This document shows positions 15,006-24,113 of a stretch of 64,000 nucleotides of DNA, piece by piece. The translations under genes were made by a program, and so were the position numbers. Position 1 is the stretch's first letter. The number at the start of each line of letters is the position of its first letter. The notes under the pieces were generated by a model, which had not been told where the DNA came from, did not search any database, and worked only from the letters and a program-made list of their open reading frames with translations. The stretch is from an uncultured Caldilineaceae bacterium (lineage in GTDB: Bacteria; Chloroflexota; Anaerolineae; Caldilineales; Caldilineaceae), in contig OY282381.1 in assembly GCA_958295915.1 (NCBI GenBank), positions 2,440,722 through 2,504,721 of the forward strand, read 5' to 3'.

Positions 15006-16193
15006 TCAGATGACGGGACCATCCGGGTTGCCCTTGATGGTCGCCTCCAGTCGTTTGATGACAAGGCGGGCGGCTTCGTGGATTTCTTCGTCGGTGGTAA
15101 AGCGGCCAAAGCTGAATCGAATGGAGGAATCGCCCTGTTCAACGCTGAGCCCTATGGCTCGTAGCACATGGGACGGCTCCGGGATACCTGAAGTACAGGC
15201 GGCTCCGGTGGACGCTGCCAGCCTAGGCTGTAACGCGCCCAGGATGTCCTGCGCGACAAAACCATCAAACCGCAAGTTGGCATTGCCGGGGTGTCGCCGG
15301 TCGCCAGTCGGCCCGTTGATGGCCACTGGATAGCGACTACCCTGCAACATCTCTACAAACGCATCTCGTTGTCTGGCTACTCTCCTGCGCTCTTCTGCGC
15401 CCTCATCTGTCCGGATAATGTCCACCGCAGCCGCCATCCCGATACACAAGGGAACAGGGGTAGTACCGGAGCGCAGGCCGTTTTGCTGTCCTCCGCCATA
15501 GATAAGCGGCTCAATACTCTCTTGCACATCCCGCCGTATGTACAGCGCTCCGATACCTTGCGGGCCATACACCTTGTGGCCCGACAGACTTATCAAGTCG
15601 GCATGAGCAGCCAACTCGCTCACATCCATGGCGTACGCTGCCTGCGCCGCGTCGCAGTGGAAGAGGATGTCGCGGCGGGCAAGTATTGCGGCAATGCGGG
15701 GTATGTCCTGAATGGTTCCGACTTCATTGTTTACCGCCATGATTGACACAGCCAGGACCGTATCGTCGATCCTATTTGCCAGCGCGGCCAAGTCGATGAA
15801 GCCCTCGTGGTCCACAGGGATATACTCCACTGTGAAACCCTTCCACGCCTCAATTGCGCGCGCTGCTGCCAAGACGCATTTGTGTTCGGTGACGCTAACC
15901 AAGATGCGCTGTCGGTTTGTCGGGGCTCGCCGGGCTAGACCGAACAAGGCGAGGTTGTTGGCTTCGGTGGCTCCGGATGTGAAGATGATTTCATCGGGGT
16001 CTGCGCCGAGCAGCCCGGCAACGGATGCCATGGACTTTTGCACCGCCTCGGCTGCCTTCCAACCCACTACGTGATCGCTTGAATGGGGATTGCCGAAGGA
16101 TTCGTGCCAATGGGGCGCCATCCTTTTCAACACCCGTCGATCCACGGGTGTGGTAGCCTGATAGTCAGCGTAAATCGTATTCTTGCCACTCAT
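15006..16193 (-). CDS. sspA: Cysteine desulfurase of the DNA phosphorothioation system (SspA/DndA-like)
   Basis: A 395-residue PLP-dependent class V aminotransferase of the NifS/IscS type. The PLP lysine is Lys207 in SLSGHKVYGPQG, the catalytic loop Cys333 is in STGAACTSG, and TSGATEANN and RSGTT are also present. The enzyme takes sulfur from cysteine as a persulfide. Its position, transcribed away from sspB across a 113-bp shared promoter region, indicates that it feeds sulfur to the PP-loop protein encoded at 20701 rather than to Fe-S assembly, although dual use is possible (DndA/SspA proteins are IscS-like). There is no iscU neighbour. The start at 16193 has no clear ribosome site. Confidence 0.9.
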   Translation of the reverse strand: MSGKNTIYADYQATTPVDRRVLKRMAPHWHESFGNPHSSDHVVGWKAAEAVQKSMASVAGLLGADPDEIIFTSGATEANNLALFGLARRAPTNRQRILVSVTEHKCVLAAARAIEAWKGFTVEYIPVDHEGFIDLAALANRIDDTVLAVSIMAVNNEVGTIQDIPRIAAILARRDILFHCDAAQAAYAMDVSELAAHADLISLSGHKVYGPQGIGALYIRRDVQESIEPLIYGGGQQNGLRSGTTPVPLCIGMAAAVDIIRTDEGAEERRRVARQRDAFVEMLQGSRYPVAINGPTGDRRHPGNANLRFDGFVAQDILGALQPRLAASTGAACTSGIPEPSHVLRAIGLSVEQGDSSIRFSFGRFTTDEEIHEAARLVIKRLEATIKGNPDGPVI

Positions 16194-16306
16194 TGTTCGT
16201 TGGTACTTGGCGGGCAGATTTTGGAGAATTATGGTAGACTTGACCTTAACAATACACCAGATATGCGCTATCGTCTACCAGAACGAATCCATCAGACAGA
16301 GGGGAA
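16194..16306. promoter_or_regulatory. Divergent sspA/sspB promoter region with inverted repeat
   Basis: TGGTAGAC (16232-16239) and GTCTACCA (16273-16280) form an inverted repeat with a 33-base spacer that includes TTGACC and a TATGCG-like box. This is compatible with an operator for a dimeric or looped regulator, but no regulator gene is recognised, and the spacing is long for a single site. Confidence 0.35.
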
Positions 16307-17305
16307 ATGTTGCGAGGGCCTCTCTACCAGGACAACTATCGCCCCCAGCTATCGGGCCATGGGACCTTCCCGCTGCGCTACGGATGGTTGAAGAAGGCAT
16401 TTGACGCTGTGAGGAAGACCGAAGGCGAAGACAGCGATAACAGGCGTGTCTTCTCAGGTTCCGATGCTATCGCCCATTTCGGTGTGGGCAAGAACATGGT
16501 CGCTTCGATGCGCCATTGGGCCAACGTGGCGGGAATCATTGAGGAGCGGGCCAACCGCATCGTGACGACCTGGTTAGGCAAGCTGATTTTCGGCGCCGAG
16601 GGGCTCGACCCGTACATGGAAGACCCGGCTACGTCGTGGCTGCTTCACTGGCATCTGTGTGGCCGGGATACGAAGACTACTTGGTTTTGGGCTTTTCACC
16701 ACTACCCGTCTATTTCTTTCGAGCGTGAGGCGTTGGTCAAGGGCATCAAGAAGTTCGCCGAGGATCGGGAATGGGCCCGGGCGTCGGTTGTCACCATCCG
16801 GAGGGATGTTGCTTGCTTCGTTCGCACCTATGTTGCGCAATCGGCGTCCGGTAATTCTAGCTATGAAGATGGGCTGGAATCCCCTTTGACCGAGCTAGGC
16901 CTCATCAAACCGACCGCAAGACGGGACGTCTTGCGGTTCGTGCGTGGGCCGAAACCATCTCTCGGCGCCGGCGTCTTTTGTTATGCCGTGACCGACTTCT
17001 GGAACCGCTCTTTCGGTAACGCCAACACCTTGTCCTTCGAGGCGCTAAGGCACGCCCCCGGCTCTCCCGGCCGGGTCTTCCTGCTGGAAGAGAACGACTT
17101 GGTGGATATGCTGGTCGCCCTGGAGGAAGCGAGCGACGGCATCTACATCTGGTCGGAGACAGCCGGACTCAAACAACTCATCCGCAACCAGGTTTTGCCC
17201 GCTGTGGAGGCATTGAACTATGTAAAACGAGATTACCCGGCTGGCGGAACGCAGGCGTCTCGCCAGCAGAGCCGTCACAAGGAGTTGCATCATGCGGTTG
17301 GCTGA
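16307..17305 (+). CDS. sspB: SspB-like DUF4007 protein (phosphorothioation)
   Basis: A 332-residue DUF4007-family protein. Typical features are the N-terminal GHGTFPLRYGWLKKAF, the DAIAHFGVGKNMVASMRHWA segment (helix-turn-helix-like) and the SWLLHWHL / WFWAFHH(Y) aromatic motif. In characterised SspABCD systems the DUF4007 protein SspB is the DNA-nicking component that provides access for sulfur insertion; that role is inferred here. GAGGGG lies just before the ATG. The last residues (from YPAGGTQASRQQS) are encoded by a family E palindrome, so the native C-terminus was probably shorter. It overlaps sspC by 14 bases. Confidence 0.85.
   Translation: MLRGPLYQDNYRPQLSGHGTFPLRYGWLKKAFDAVRKTEGEDSDNRRVFSGSDAIAHFGVGKNMVASMRHWANVAGIIEERANRIVTTWLGKLIFGAEGLDPYMEDPATSWLLHWHLCGRDTKTTWFWAFHHYPSISFEREALVKGIKKFAEDREWARASVVTIRRDVACFVRTYVAQSASGNSSYEDGLESPLTELGLIKPTARRDVLRFVRGPKPSLGAGVFCYAVTDFWNRSFGNANTLSFEALRHAPGSPGRVFLLEENDLVDMLVALEEASDGIYIWSETAGLKQLIRNQVLPAVEALNYVKRDYPAGGTQASRQQSRHKELHHAVG
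17240..17274. repeat. Palindromic repeat, family E, in sspB
   Basis: GGCTGGCGGAACGCAGGCG then TCTCGCCAGCAGAGCC; the arms CTGGCG/CGCCAG pair. Translated as the C-terminus of SspB. Lies just ahead of the AAGGAG ribosome site of sspC. Confidence 0.75.
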
Positions 17306-18830
17306 TCGAGTTGTCGTCTCCCGGCGTTTTCAACGCGCCATACGCATCGACACCGATCTTGACGACCCTGCGGCTCTGAAGGGGTTTATCTGTCCGCGGT
17401 CATCCGCCGCGCTCCTGGAGACCATGGCTCGCCATGTGGCTGAGAGCGGTCAGGGGGCCTTTACGTGGACCGGGCCGTACGGAAGTGGTAAGTCGAGCCT
17501 GGTCATAGCGCTCTCCTCCCTGCTAAGCGGTGATGCCGATATAAGGGGGAGGGCGGCCTCGCTGATCGGTGAAGATACGGCAGCGGCCATCTGGGACGCC
17601 TTGCCCCCGCGCGCCAAGGGCTGGCATATCCTGCCCATTGTTGGTCGCCGAGATCGACCTGAGCAGTTGGCCGGCGAGGTCATCGAGTCTATGGGGCTGA
17701 TCAAAGACAAACAGCGCCAGGACGGAACGCAGGTGTCTCGCCTGCAGAGTTGGAGCGAGAAACAGGTCCTGGATGCGCTATGGGGCATCGCTGCGCGCGA
17801 CCCATGTTCTTCGGGCGGCCTCATGGTGTTCATCGATGAGATGGGGAAGTTCCTGGAGAGCGCGGCGCGCGATGGGTCCGACGTCTACTTCTTCCAGCAG
17901 CTTGCCGAGATTGCCTCGCGTAGCGACAGGCGTCTTATCGTCGTGGGCATCCTCCATCAAGCCTTTGATGAGTACTCCCACCGTCTGTCCCGGGAGATGC
18001 GGGAGGAATGGTCAAAGATTCAGGGCCGTTTCATTGATCTGCCCGTGAACACCGGTACTGACGAGCAGATCGGCCTCCTCGGCCGGGCCATTGAGAGCGA
18101 CCACCGGCCAGCAGCGCCCAGCCTACTATCAAAAGGCATAGCGGCATTGACGAATCGGGCTGCATCCGACGACCTGCCCCAGTTGTTGGAGGACTGCTGG
18201 CCCCTGCATCCGATCGTCGCCTGCCTGCTGGGTCCCATCTCCCGCCGCAGATTTGGTCAGAACCAACGCAGCATCTTCGGATTTCTGAATTCCACCGAGC
18301 CGCGTGGATTCCAGGATTTCGTGCGCAGCGCTCGAGAGAGTGAACTTTATCCCCCCGATCTCCTGTGGGACTATCTGCGCTTCAACTTGGAGCCTTCTAT
18401 CATGGCTTCGCCCGACGGACACCGCTGGGCATTGGCCGTGGACGCCCTTGAGCGATGCCAAACTCTGGGCGGAGAAGAGCCACATCTGCGCCTTCTCAAG
18501 ATCATAGCGCTGCTCGACCTGTTCAGGGAACGGTCAGGGTTGGTGGCGAATGTCGCCGCGCTCCAGTGGGCGCTGCCAGCATACAGGGATGAGGGAATCA
18601 AGAGCGCGCTGGAAGAGTTGCAGGAGTGGTCGTTGATCATCTATCGGAAGTTTAATGACTCCTATAGTGTCTTCGAGGGCAGCGACTTCGATATCGATGA
18701 CGCAGTAGGGCGCGTGCTGGAAACCATGGCAGACGTGGATTTCTCAAGATCAATGCCATCGCCGACCTTCAACCTATTGTGGCTAAACGCCATTACCATG
18801 AAACCGGAGCGCTGCGTTGGTTCGACGTAG
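17292..18830 (+). CDS. sspC: SspC-like ATPase, N-terminal part (gene broken by frameshift)
   Basis: A 512-residue open frame with a P-loop (GPYGSGKSS, residues 61-69) and a Walker B-like LMVFIDEMGKFLE (177-189), consistent with the ATPase of the SspBCD complex. AAGGAG precedes the ATG, which overlaps the end of sspB. Residues 143-152 (QDGTQVSRLQ) are encoded by a family E palindrome inserted in frame. At about 18743 the coding sense leaves this frame: the true continuation (KINAIADLQPIVAKRHYHE) is in the frame of the following entry, so the last about 26 residues here are out-of-frame. The intact protein would be about 1,135 residues. Confidence 0.85.
   Translation: MRLADRVVVSRRFQRAIRIDTDLDDPAALKGFICPRSSAALLETMARHVAESGQGAFTWTGPYGSGKSSLVIALSSLLSGDADIRGRAASLIGEDTAAAIWDALPPRAKGWHILPIVGRRDRPEQLAGEVIESMGLIKDKQRQDGTQVSRLQSWSEKQVLDALWGIAARDPCSSGGLMVFIDEMGKFLESAARDGSDVYFFQQLAEIASRSDRRLIVVGILHQAFDEYSHRLSREMREEWSKIQGRFIDLPVNTGTDEQIGLLGRAIESDHRPAAPSLLSKGIAALTNRAASDDLPQLLEDCWPLHPIVACLLGPISRRRFGQNQRSIFGFLNSTEPRGFQDFVRSARESELYPPDLLWDYLRFNLEPSIMASPDGHRWALAVDALERCQTLGGEEPHLRLLKIIALLDLFRERSGLVANVAALQWALPAYRDEGIKSALEELQEWSLIIYRKFNDSYSVFEGSDFDIDDAVGRVLETMADVDFSRSMPSPTFNLLWLNAITMKPERCVGST
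17718..17751. repeat. Palindromic repeat, family E, in sspC
   Basis: CAGGACGGAACGCAGGTG then TCTCGCCTGCAGAGTT; AGGTGTCTCGCCT core. Translated as QDGTQVSRLQS between the P-loop and Walker B segments. Confidence 0.75.
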
Positions 18831-20704
18831 CAATCACTCCGCTGGCAGATGTCCAAGCAGCTCCCGACAACTATTGTCCCCAACACGGCGCCGCCGGGAC
18901 GTTCCTCCTCGCTGTGCCCACCCAGGGTGAGTCTACGCAGGCGGCCCGACAGCCCGCGCTTCGCGCTGTGCGTAATGTTCGAGACTGGGACCTCGTCATT
19001 GGCCTGTCGCAAGGGACATGGAATTTCACGGCTTTGGCCCGCGAACTGCTGGCTATAGAGCAGGTAAGAGACGAGTCTCCGGAACTGCGGGGAGACCGGG
19101 TAGCCAGAAGAGAGGTTGATGCCCGCGTGTCAGCCCTGCGCGGCTATATAGAAAACGAATTGAACCGGGCCTTTGATTGCGCTCTTTGGCATGCCAAAGA
19201 GCGGACGGCCGCGCGGCTTACCCAGGCCCAGCGTAACGGGCTGGCATCTGCCCTGACAGACCGCCGCTTTCACGCATCGCCTCGTCTGCATAACGAACTT
19301 CTCAACCGCGTCAAACCATCGAACAACGCCGTAGCTGCCCAGAATCTCCTACTCCGGCGCATGGCCCAAAATGAAGGCCAAGAGCGTTTAGGCATTGAGG
19401 GGTTCCCGGCCGAGGGTGGATTGTTCACTTCTGTTTTGGAGGCCAGCGGAGTATACTGCAGAACGCCTCAGGGATGGCGTTTCGTCGCTCCCACAGCCGA
19501 CGGCAACGATCCTTGCAACCTTGCCCCGGCCTGGCAAGCAGCGACGGAATTCCTGGAATCCAATCGGCAACGAACTGTCTCGCTTGTCGAAATCTACGAT
19601 ATCTGGCGTGAACCGCCCTTCGGCATCAAGGCCGGTCTGCTGCCGGTGCTGGCTGCGGCGTTTATCCTCTCCAAGCGCCGCGAGCTGGCATTCTACCGCT
19701 CAAGCATCTTCCAAGCCCATGTGACAGACCTGGACATGGAATACCTGGCTAAGGACCCGCGTGCTATCCAGCTGCGCTGGATGGACCTTTCCGATGGGGC
19801 CCGCGCCCTGCTTTCGGATATGGCAGGCATTGTCCGGTCGCTTGATTCAGAGAATACCCTTGCAAACCTGGAGCCTATCGACGTGGCCAAGGGGCTGGTC
19901 TCCATCTACGATCGCTTGCCGCCTTGGGTGGGCCGCACCCAGGGCCTTTCTGCCAACGCCAAACGGTTGCGCCAACTGTTCAAGCAGGCCAGTGACCCCA
20001 ACAGCTTGATCTTCGATGACATTCCGCAGCGACTTGCTGATGGAATGGAATTGGACAGGGACAACACCCCACGGTATGTTTCAGACAATATGCGCGCAGG
20101 CCTGATGGAGTTGCGGCAGGCCTATCCTGCGATGTTGCATCGTCTGCGGGAGACACTGCTGGCAGAGTTGCAAGTGCCAAACGCTTCGCCGCCGATGCTG
20201 GCGGAGCTGCGCGCGCGTGCGGAAAACGTCCGTCAACTGAGCGGGGATCACCGCTTGGAGGCCTTCATCGTCCGCCTTGCTCAGTTCGAAGGCAGCGACG
20301 AGGACATGGAGAGCTTGGCGAGCATGGCGACCAACAAGCCATCACCCAATTGGGTAGACGTTGATATCGATCGGGCTACCGTTGAGCTTGCTGAAATGGC
20401 GCAGCGATTCATGCGCGTTGAAGCTTTTGCCCACGTCAAGGGGCGCCCTGACAAGCGCCACGCCATGTCTGTCACTGTCGGCATGAGCGGGCGGCGGGCA
20501 ACAGTTCAAGACGTGTTCGATGTGACTGACTTGGAACGCCCCGAGGTCGATATGCTGATCGAACGGGTGGATAAGGTCCTGGATGATAGCGGCGAGCAAA
20601 GGCGCAGCATCATTCTCGCCGCATTGGCAGAGCTTAGCGCCCGCTATCTCAATTCCACTGACAAGAAAGCGGGCAGCGTCCTAGAGAAGCAGGCGGTTTC
20701 ATGA
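18779..20704 (+). CDS. sspC: SspC-like ATPase, C-terminal part (continuation after frameshift)
   Basis: An open frame of 641 residues. Reading it upstream of the first possible start gives KINAIADLQPIVAKRHYHET, a natural-looking continuation of the preceding ATPase, which is why I treat both as one gene with a one-base deletion between 18735 and 18746. No slippery heptamer was seen, so programmed shifting is not favoured. The protein part is mostly helical without further recognised motifs (for example RELLAIEQVRDESPELRGDR and FGIKAGLLPVLAAAFILSKR). The stop overlaps the ATG of sspD (ATGA). Assembly error is possible. Confidence 0.85.
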   Translation: MAKRHYHETGALRWFDVAITPLADVQAAPDNYCPQHGAAGTFLLAVPTQGESTQAARQPALRAVRNVRDWDLVIGLSQGTWNFTALARELLAIEQVRDESPELRGDRVARREVDARVSALRGYIENELNRAFDCALWHAKERTAARLTQAQRNGLASALTDRRFHASPRLHNELLNRVKPSNNAVAAQNLLLRRMAQNEGQERLGIEGFPAEGGLFTSVLEASGVYCRTPQGWRFVAPTADGNDPCNLAPAWQAATEFLESNRQRTVSLVEIYDIWREPPFGIKAGLLPVLAAAFILSKRRELAFYRSSIFQAHVTDLDMEYLAKDPRAIQLRWMDLSDGARALLSDMAGIVRSLDSENTLANLEPIDVAKGLVSIYDRLPPWVGRTQGLSANAKRLRQLFKQASDPNSLIFDDIPQRLADGMELDRDNTPRYVSDNMRAGLMELRQAYPAMLHRLRETLLAELQVPNASPPMLAELRARAENVRQLSGDHRLEAFIVRLAQFEGSDEDMESLASMATNKPSPNWVDVDIDRATVELAEMAQRFMRVEAFAHVKGRPDKRHAMSVTVGMSGRRATVQDVFDVTDLERPEVDMLIERVDKVLDDSGEQRRSIILAALAELSARYLNSTDKKAGSVLEKQAVS

Positions 20705-21543
20705 ACATGGCGCGCAAAGAACAACACGTTTTGGGATTGTCCGGGGGACGCGACAGCGCCGCTCTCGCGGTCTATATGCGGCAGAACCATCCCGAACTGG
20801 ACATCAACTACTTTTTCACAGATACTGGCAAGGAATTGCCAGAGGTCTACGAGTTCCTGGTCAAGCTGGAGGGGTTCTTGGGTAAGCCGATTGTCCGTCT
20901 GAACCCAGACCGGGATTTCGATTTCTGGCTCAAGCAGTATAACAACTTCCTGCCGTCACCGCAGGCGCGCTGGTGTACCCGGCAGTTGAAACTGCGTCCT
21001 TTCGAGCAGTGGATTCGCCCGATGCTCGACGACGGCGACACGGTCTACAGCTATGTCGCCATTCGATCTGATGAAGAATACCGCGAAGGCTACACCTCCA
21101 AGCACGAGAACCTCATCGTTCGGCTCCCCCTGAAAGCGGCTGGTATCGATAAGGCTGGAGTGTTGGAGATACTGGAAGGCACGGGCCTAGGGCTGCCGCA
21201 ATACTATGAGTGGCGCAGCCGCAGTGGTTGCACGTTCTGTTTTTTCCAGCAGAAGATCGAGTGGGTGCGGTTGATGGAGCGACACCCGGACTTCTTCGAG
21301 GAAGCGAAGAGCTACGAGAAGAACGCTGTTGACCACGGCTCGCCTTTTACCTGGAGCCAGGGAGAGTCACTGGACGACCTGGCTAGGCCGGAGCGGGTAT
21401 CTCAGATCCGGGAAGACCACCAGAGGCGATTGGAGCGGATGCGGAAGAGGGCGCAGGTGAATCCGCTGCGGCCGGATGCCGAGCCGATAGATATTGATGA
21501 TCTGTACGGGCAGGCGAAGGTCTGCCTGGCGTGTCATAAGTAG
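20701..21543 (+). CDS. sspD: PAPS-reductase-like sulfurtransferase (SspD/DndC-like)
   Basis: A 280-residue ATP pyrophosphatase. The PP-loop is LGLSGGRDSAALA (SGGxDS, residues 14-19). Cysteines suited to an Fe-S cluster are Cys92 (ARWCTRQLK), Cys177 and Cys180 (SGCTFCFF), and Cys275/Cys278 (VCLACHK). In DndC/SspD this protein activates the DNA backbone phosphate by adenylation and transfers sulfur received from the desulfurase. It starts at ATG 20701 overlapping the stop of sspC, or at ATG 20707. Compared with PAPS reductases it lacks any heme- or thioredoxin-linked domain and keeps the DNA-modifier-like EEYREGY segment. It is the last core modification gene before the effector module. Confidence 0.92.
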   Translation: MNMARKEQHVLGLSGGRDSAALAVYMRQNHPELDINYFFTDTGKELPEVYEFLVKLEGFLGKPIVRLNPDRDFDFWLKQYNNFLPSPQARWCTRQLKLRPFEQWIRPMLDDGDTVYSYVAIRSDEEYREGYTSKHENLIVRLPLKAAGIDKAGVLEILEGTGLGLPQYYEWRSRSGCTFCFFQQKIEWVRLMERHPDFFEEAKSYEKNAVDHGSPFTWSQGESLDDLARPERVSQIREDHQRRLERMRKRAQVNPLRPDAEPIDIDDLYGQAKVCLACHK

Positions 21544-21629
21544 CCATGGATAAATGGAATATCACGTCGCCTAGCCTTAGTAAGCGTACCATGAAATGGA
21601 GGCTCGTGCACTGAGAGGTTTAGCTGAAT

Positions 21630-24113
21630 ATGAATCGGCTGCTAACCAACATGTTGCTAGTGAATAACTGGCTTGCCCTTGGCGGGACTGCTTATGACGG
21701 TACCACTTATGGGCCTCCCAAGTCAGCAATCCCGTGGGGATCCGCTGGTTGTCCTCTGGTTCCCCGCATATACAGGATTCGCTATGGACAACATGCAGCG
21801 CCTCCACTGCTGAGTAGAGCCTTAAAGTCGCCACACCTCACTCTGGCCGATATGGATTCGGAGGTATTGCGGCGGTTCAATTTGGTCGAATTGTCTCCAC
21901 AACTTTGCCAGGATGTGCGCGATTTCATTTATCGCTTGCGAGTTTTACCAAGGGAGGTGGCTATTCCGGTAGGGCTTCCGCTCTCTTGGTTGACTGCGCT
22001 GCCAATCAGTAGCCGTCTTCGCAACAGTTTACGTCGTCTTCCTTGGCCTAAAGAGAGGATCTGTGAGAAACCGGTTTTTTGTTCCGAGTTTTTAACTTTT
22101 CCTGGCGTCGGGAAGAATTCTCTGAATGAGCTATTATGCGTTTTAGAGAGTGCAGAATTGGGACAGGCCGAAAACAAAGTATCACCGACGGTAGCGGAGA
22201 TGACTGCACGAATTCTTGGGCATGCGGAGTTGGGGCAGGCTGAAAGCAAAGTATCACCAGTAAAGCATGTTGTCAACGCTGTCACAACCAACACTGCGTT
22301 TCAAACAGACGTCAACGAAGCGGCACGTGAAGCCATCCGTGCAGGATTTCTTCATTTCGAAACACACTGTGGCTTTCCTATCGTCAGAGAGCCGGCGCGT
22401 GAAGTCGTCTGCTCAGTCTCAGCTCTTGGCAACTTCATGCGTGAGTTTGTTACTTGGGCTCTAGCCGAAACCGATGCTCAAACGATTGGAGATGCTATCT
22501 CGCAGGTTATCTCAGGAACTAGAACTGTAGAGGTATGGCAAACCATAGCGGAATTGAGATTGCAACATGCCAGCAATCAGCCAAGACACCCTTACGCTAT
22601 ATTGGAATTTTGGGCTCTTCATCTGCCCGAGCGAGAACGCCACATCTTCAAAGCTAGAATAGCCTGCCTCGAAGTTAGCCACACGCTTCAAGAGTTGGCG
22701 GACTACTTTGGCGTTACCCGCGAAAGAGTCCGTCAGCTAGAAAATCGGGTGCGGCATAAGCTCACAGAGTTTACTAAAGGAATAGAGGCCAGGCCGATTC
22801 GTTGGCGGGCTGAGACCATCAGACAGAGAATCGGCGTAGCCGCTCCCTTAGCCCATGTTGAACATCTGCTGTCCCCTTTAGATGGCCAAGTAGACTATAG
22901 ATCAATCTTGCTCAGACTTGCCGGACCGTATGACCTTGTCAATGGATGGGTTGTCTTGAGATCCGCAGTGAATACGGATCCCACTACGAAGATTCGAGAT
23001 ATGGCCGACGAGGTTGGATACATTGACCCTCATTTGGCTACCCGGGAGCTGAACAAATGGGGGCTCGACAGTTCCTTCCATGAAGATTGGCTCATCCGGG
23101 ATGCCAGAATCCGCAAGTTGAACGGGCGCCTCGTCCGTTGGGGCGGGCCGATTGGAGACAAGCTGATAATTGCGCTCGCCGATATTGGTCGTCCGGCCAC
23201 TATTGATACTCTTCTCGACCACATTCAGGAAGATAGAGCGAGAACCTCGGCCAATAACGCACTATCGGGTGATGCACGGGCTGTAAGAGTCAACCAAGCA
23301 GAATGGGCTCTCACATCCTGGGGACTTTCTGAATACAGCGGCATCGCTATTTCCATTCGCAAACTCCTCGAGCGAGAGAGACAACCGATTCCCCTAGAAG
23401 GTATAGTCACGCGCTTGCGGAGGGATTTGGGGTTGAACGACAATTCCATTCGCGCATACTGTCAGGCTCCCATGTTCATTTTCGAAGACGGGGCGATCTA
23501 CTTGCGAGGTGATGCTGAACCATATGTATATGACAATGCCTCGCTGCATAGTGCACGGGGCGTATTCGCCCTCGGACCACATCGCGTGTCGCTTCTGTTT
23601 GAAGTGGATGGCGGTCTGCTCCGGGGAAGTGGACGGGCCCTAACTCAGGCAGCGGGTGCAATCTTGGATGTGGCGGTGAATCAGCAACTGATTTTCAACA
23701 ATCGAGATGGAGGCTCAGTTACTATCACTTTTCCAGAAACATCAATTCGTGGGCCGTCAATAGGTTCTGTGCGATCGCTAGCGGAATCCGCTGATGCTAA
23801 GCTAGGGGATCAACTGACCCTGGTCCTCGACAGATCGGACATGTCAGCTACTGCCATATCCACTGATGTCACCCAACACGAACCCGGATGGCCTCTTGTG
23901 TCCCGTCTGACCGGCATTGACGTTCATGCAGGCATGGAGGGTCTAGCAGCCGCTTTGCATTGTGAGAAGGGTGAGGTGCGTGCCTTGCTAAGCAAAAGGG
24001 GGGATGAGGTCGTCAAGGCAGCCCTTCCACTACGGCCGATTTCTTCGGAACTTGACCGAGCCTTGGCCAGACTCGAGGCCCAAATACAGCAGGCCCAGGA
24101 ACAGCTGCCATGA
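21630..24113 (+). CDS. Large protein with helix-hairpin-helix and sigma-70 region 4-like domain
   Basis: An 827-residue protein linked to the phosphorothioation operon. Near residues 140-170 the segment EFLTFPGVGKNSLNELLCVL resembles the helix-hairpin-helix of RNA polymerase alpha C-terminal domains. A 30-residue unit with AELGQAE(N/S)KVSP is duplicated around residues 172-210. Around residues 335-390, LPERERHIFKARIACL.. and TLQELADYFGVTRERVRQLE is a textbook sigma region 4 helix-turn-helix, but no region 2 is present, so it is not a normal sigma factor. The rest resembles winged-helix repeats (DRARTSANNALSGDARA..). It is likely a sequence or structure sensor for DNA. Its stop overlaps the next start (ATGA). 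Role in restriction is inferred from context only. Confidence 0.8.
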   Translation: MNRLLTNMLLVNNWLALGGTAYDGTTYGPPKSAIPWGSAGCPLVPRIYRIRYGQHAAPPLLSRALKSPHLTLADMDSEVLRRFNLVELSPQLCQDVRDFIYRLRVLPREVAIPVGLPLSWLTALPISSRLRNSLRRLPWPKERICEKPVFCSEFLTFPGVGKNSLNELLCVLESAELGQAENKVSPTVAEMTARILGHAELGQAESKVSPVKHVVNAVTTNTAFQTDVNEAAREAIRAGFLHFETHCGFPIVREPAREVVCSVSALGNFMREFVTWALAETDAQTIGDAISQVISGTRTVEVWQTIAELRLQHASNQPRHPYAILEFWALHLPERERHIFKARIACLEVSHTLQELADYFGVTRERVRQLENRVRHKLTEFTKGIEARPIRWRAETIRQRIGVAAPLAHVEHLLSPLDGQVDYRSILLRLAGPYDLVNGWVVLRSAVNTDPTTKIRDMADEVGYIDPHLATRELNKWGLDSSFHEDWLIRDARIRKLNGRLVRWGGPIGDKLIIALADIGRPATIDTLLDHIQEDRARTSANNALSGDARAVRVNQAEWALTSWGLSEYSGIAISIRKLLERERQPIPLEGIVTRLRRDLGLNDNSIRAYCQAPMFIFEDGAIYLRGDAEPYVYDNASLHSARGVFALGPHRVSLLFEVDGGLLRGSGRALTQAAGAILDVAVNQQLIFNNRDGGSVTITFPETSIRGPSIGSVRSLAESADAKLGDQLTLVLDRSDMSATAISTDVTQHEPGWPLVSRLTGIDVHAGMEGLAAALHCEKGEVRALLSKRGDEVVKAALPLRPISSELDRALARLEAQIQQAQEQLP

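Noticed and set aside
18742..18779. Programmed ribosomal frameshifting in sspC
   Set aside because: No slippery heptamer is present at the junction; mutation or assembly error is simpler.
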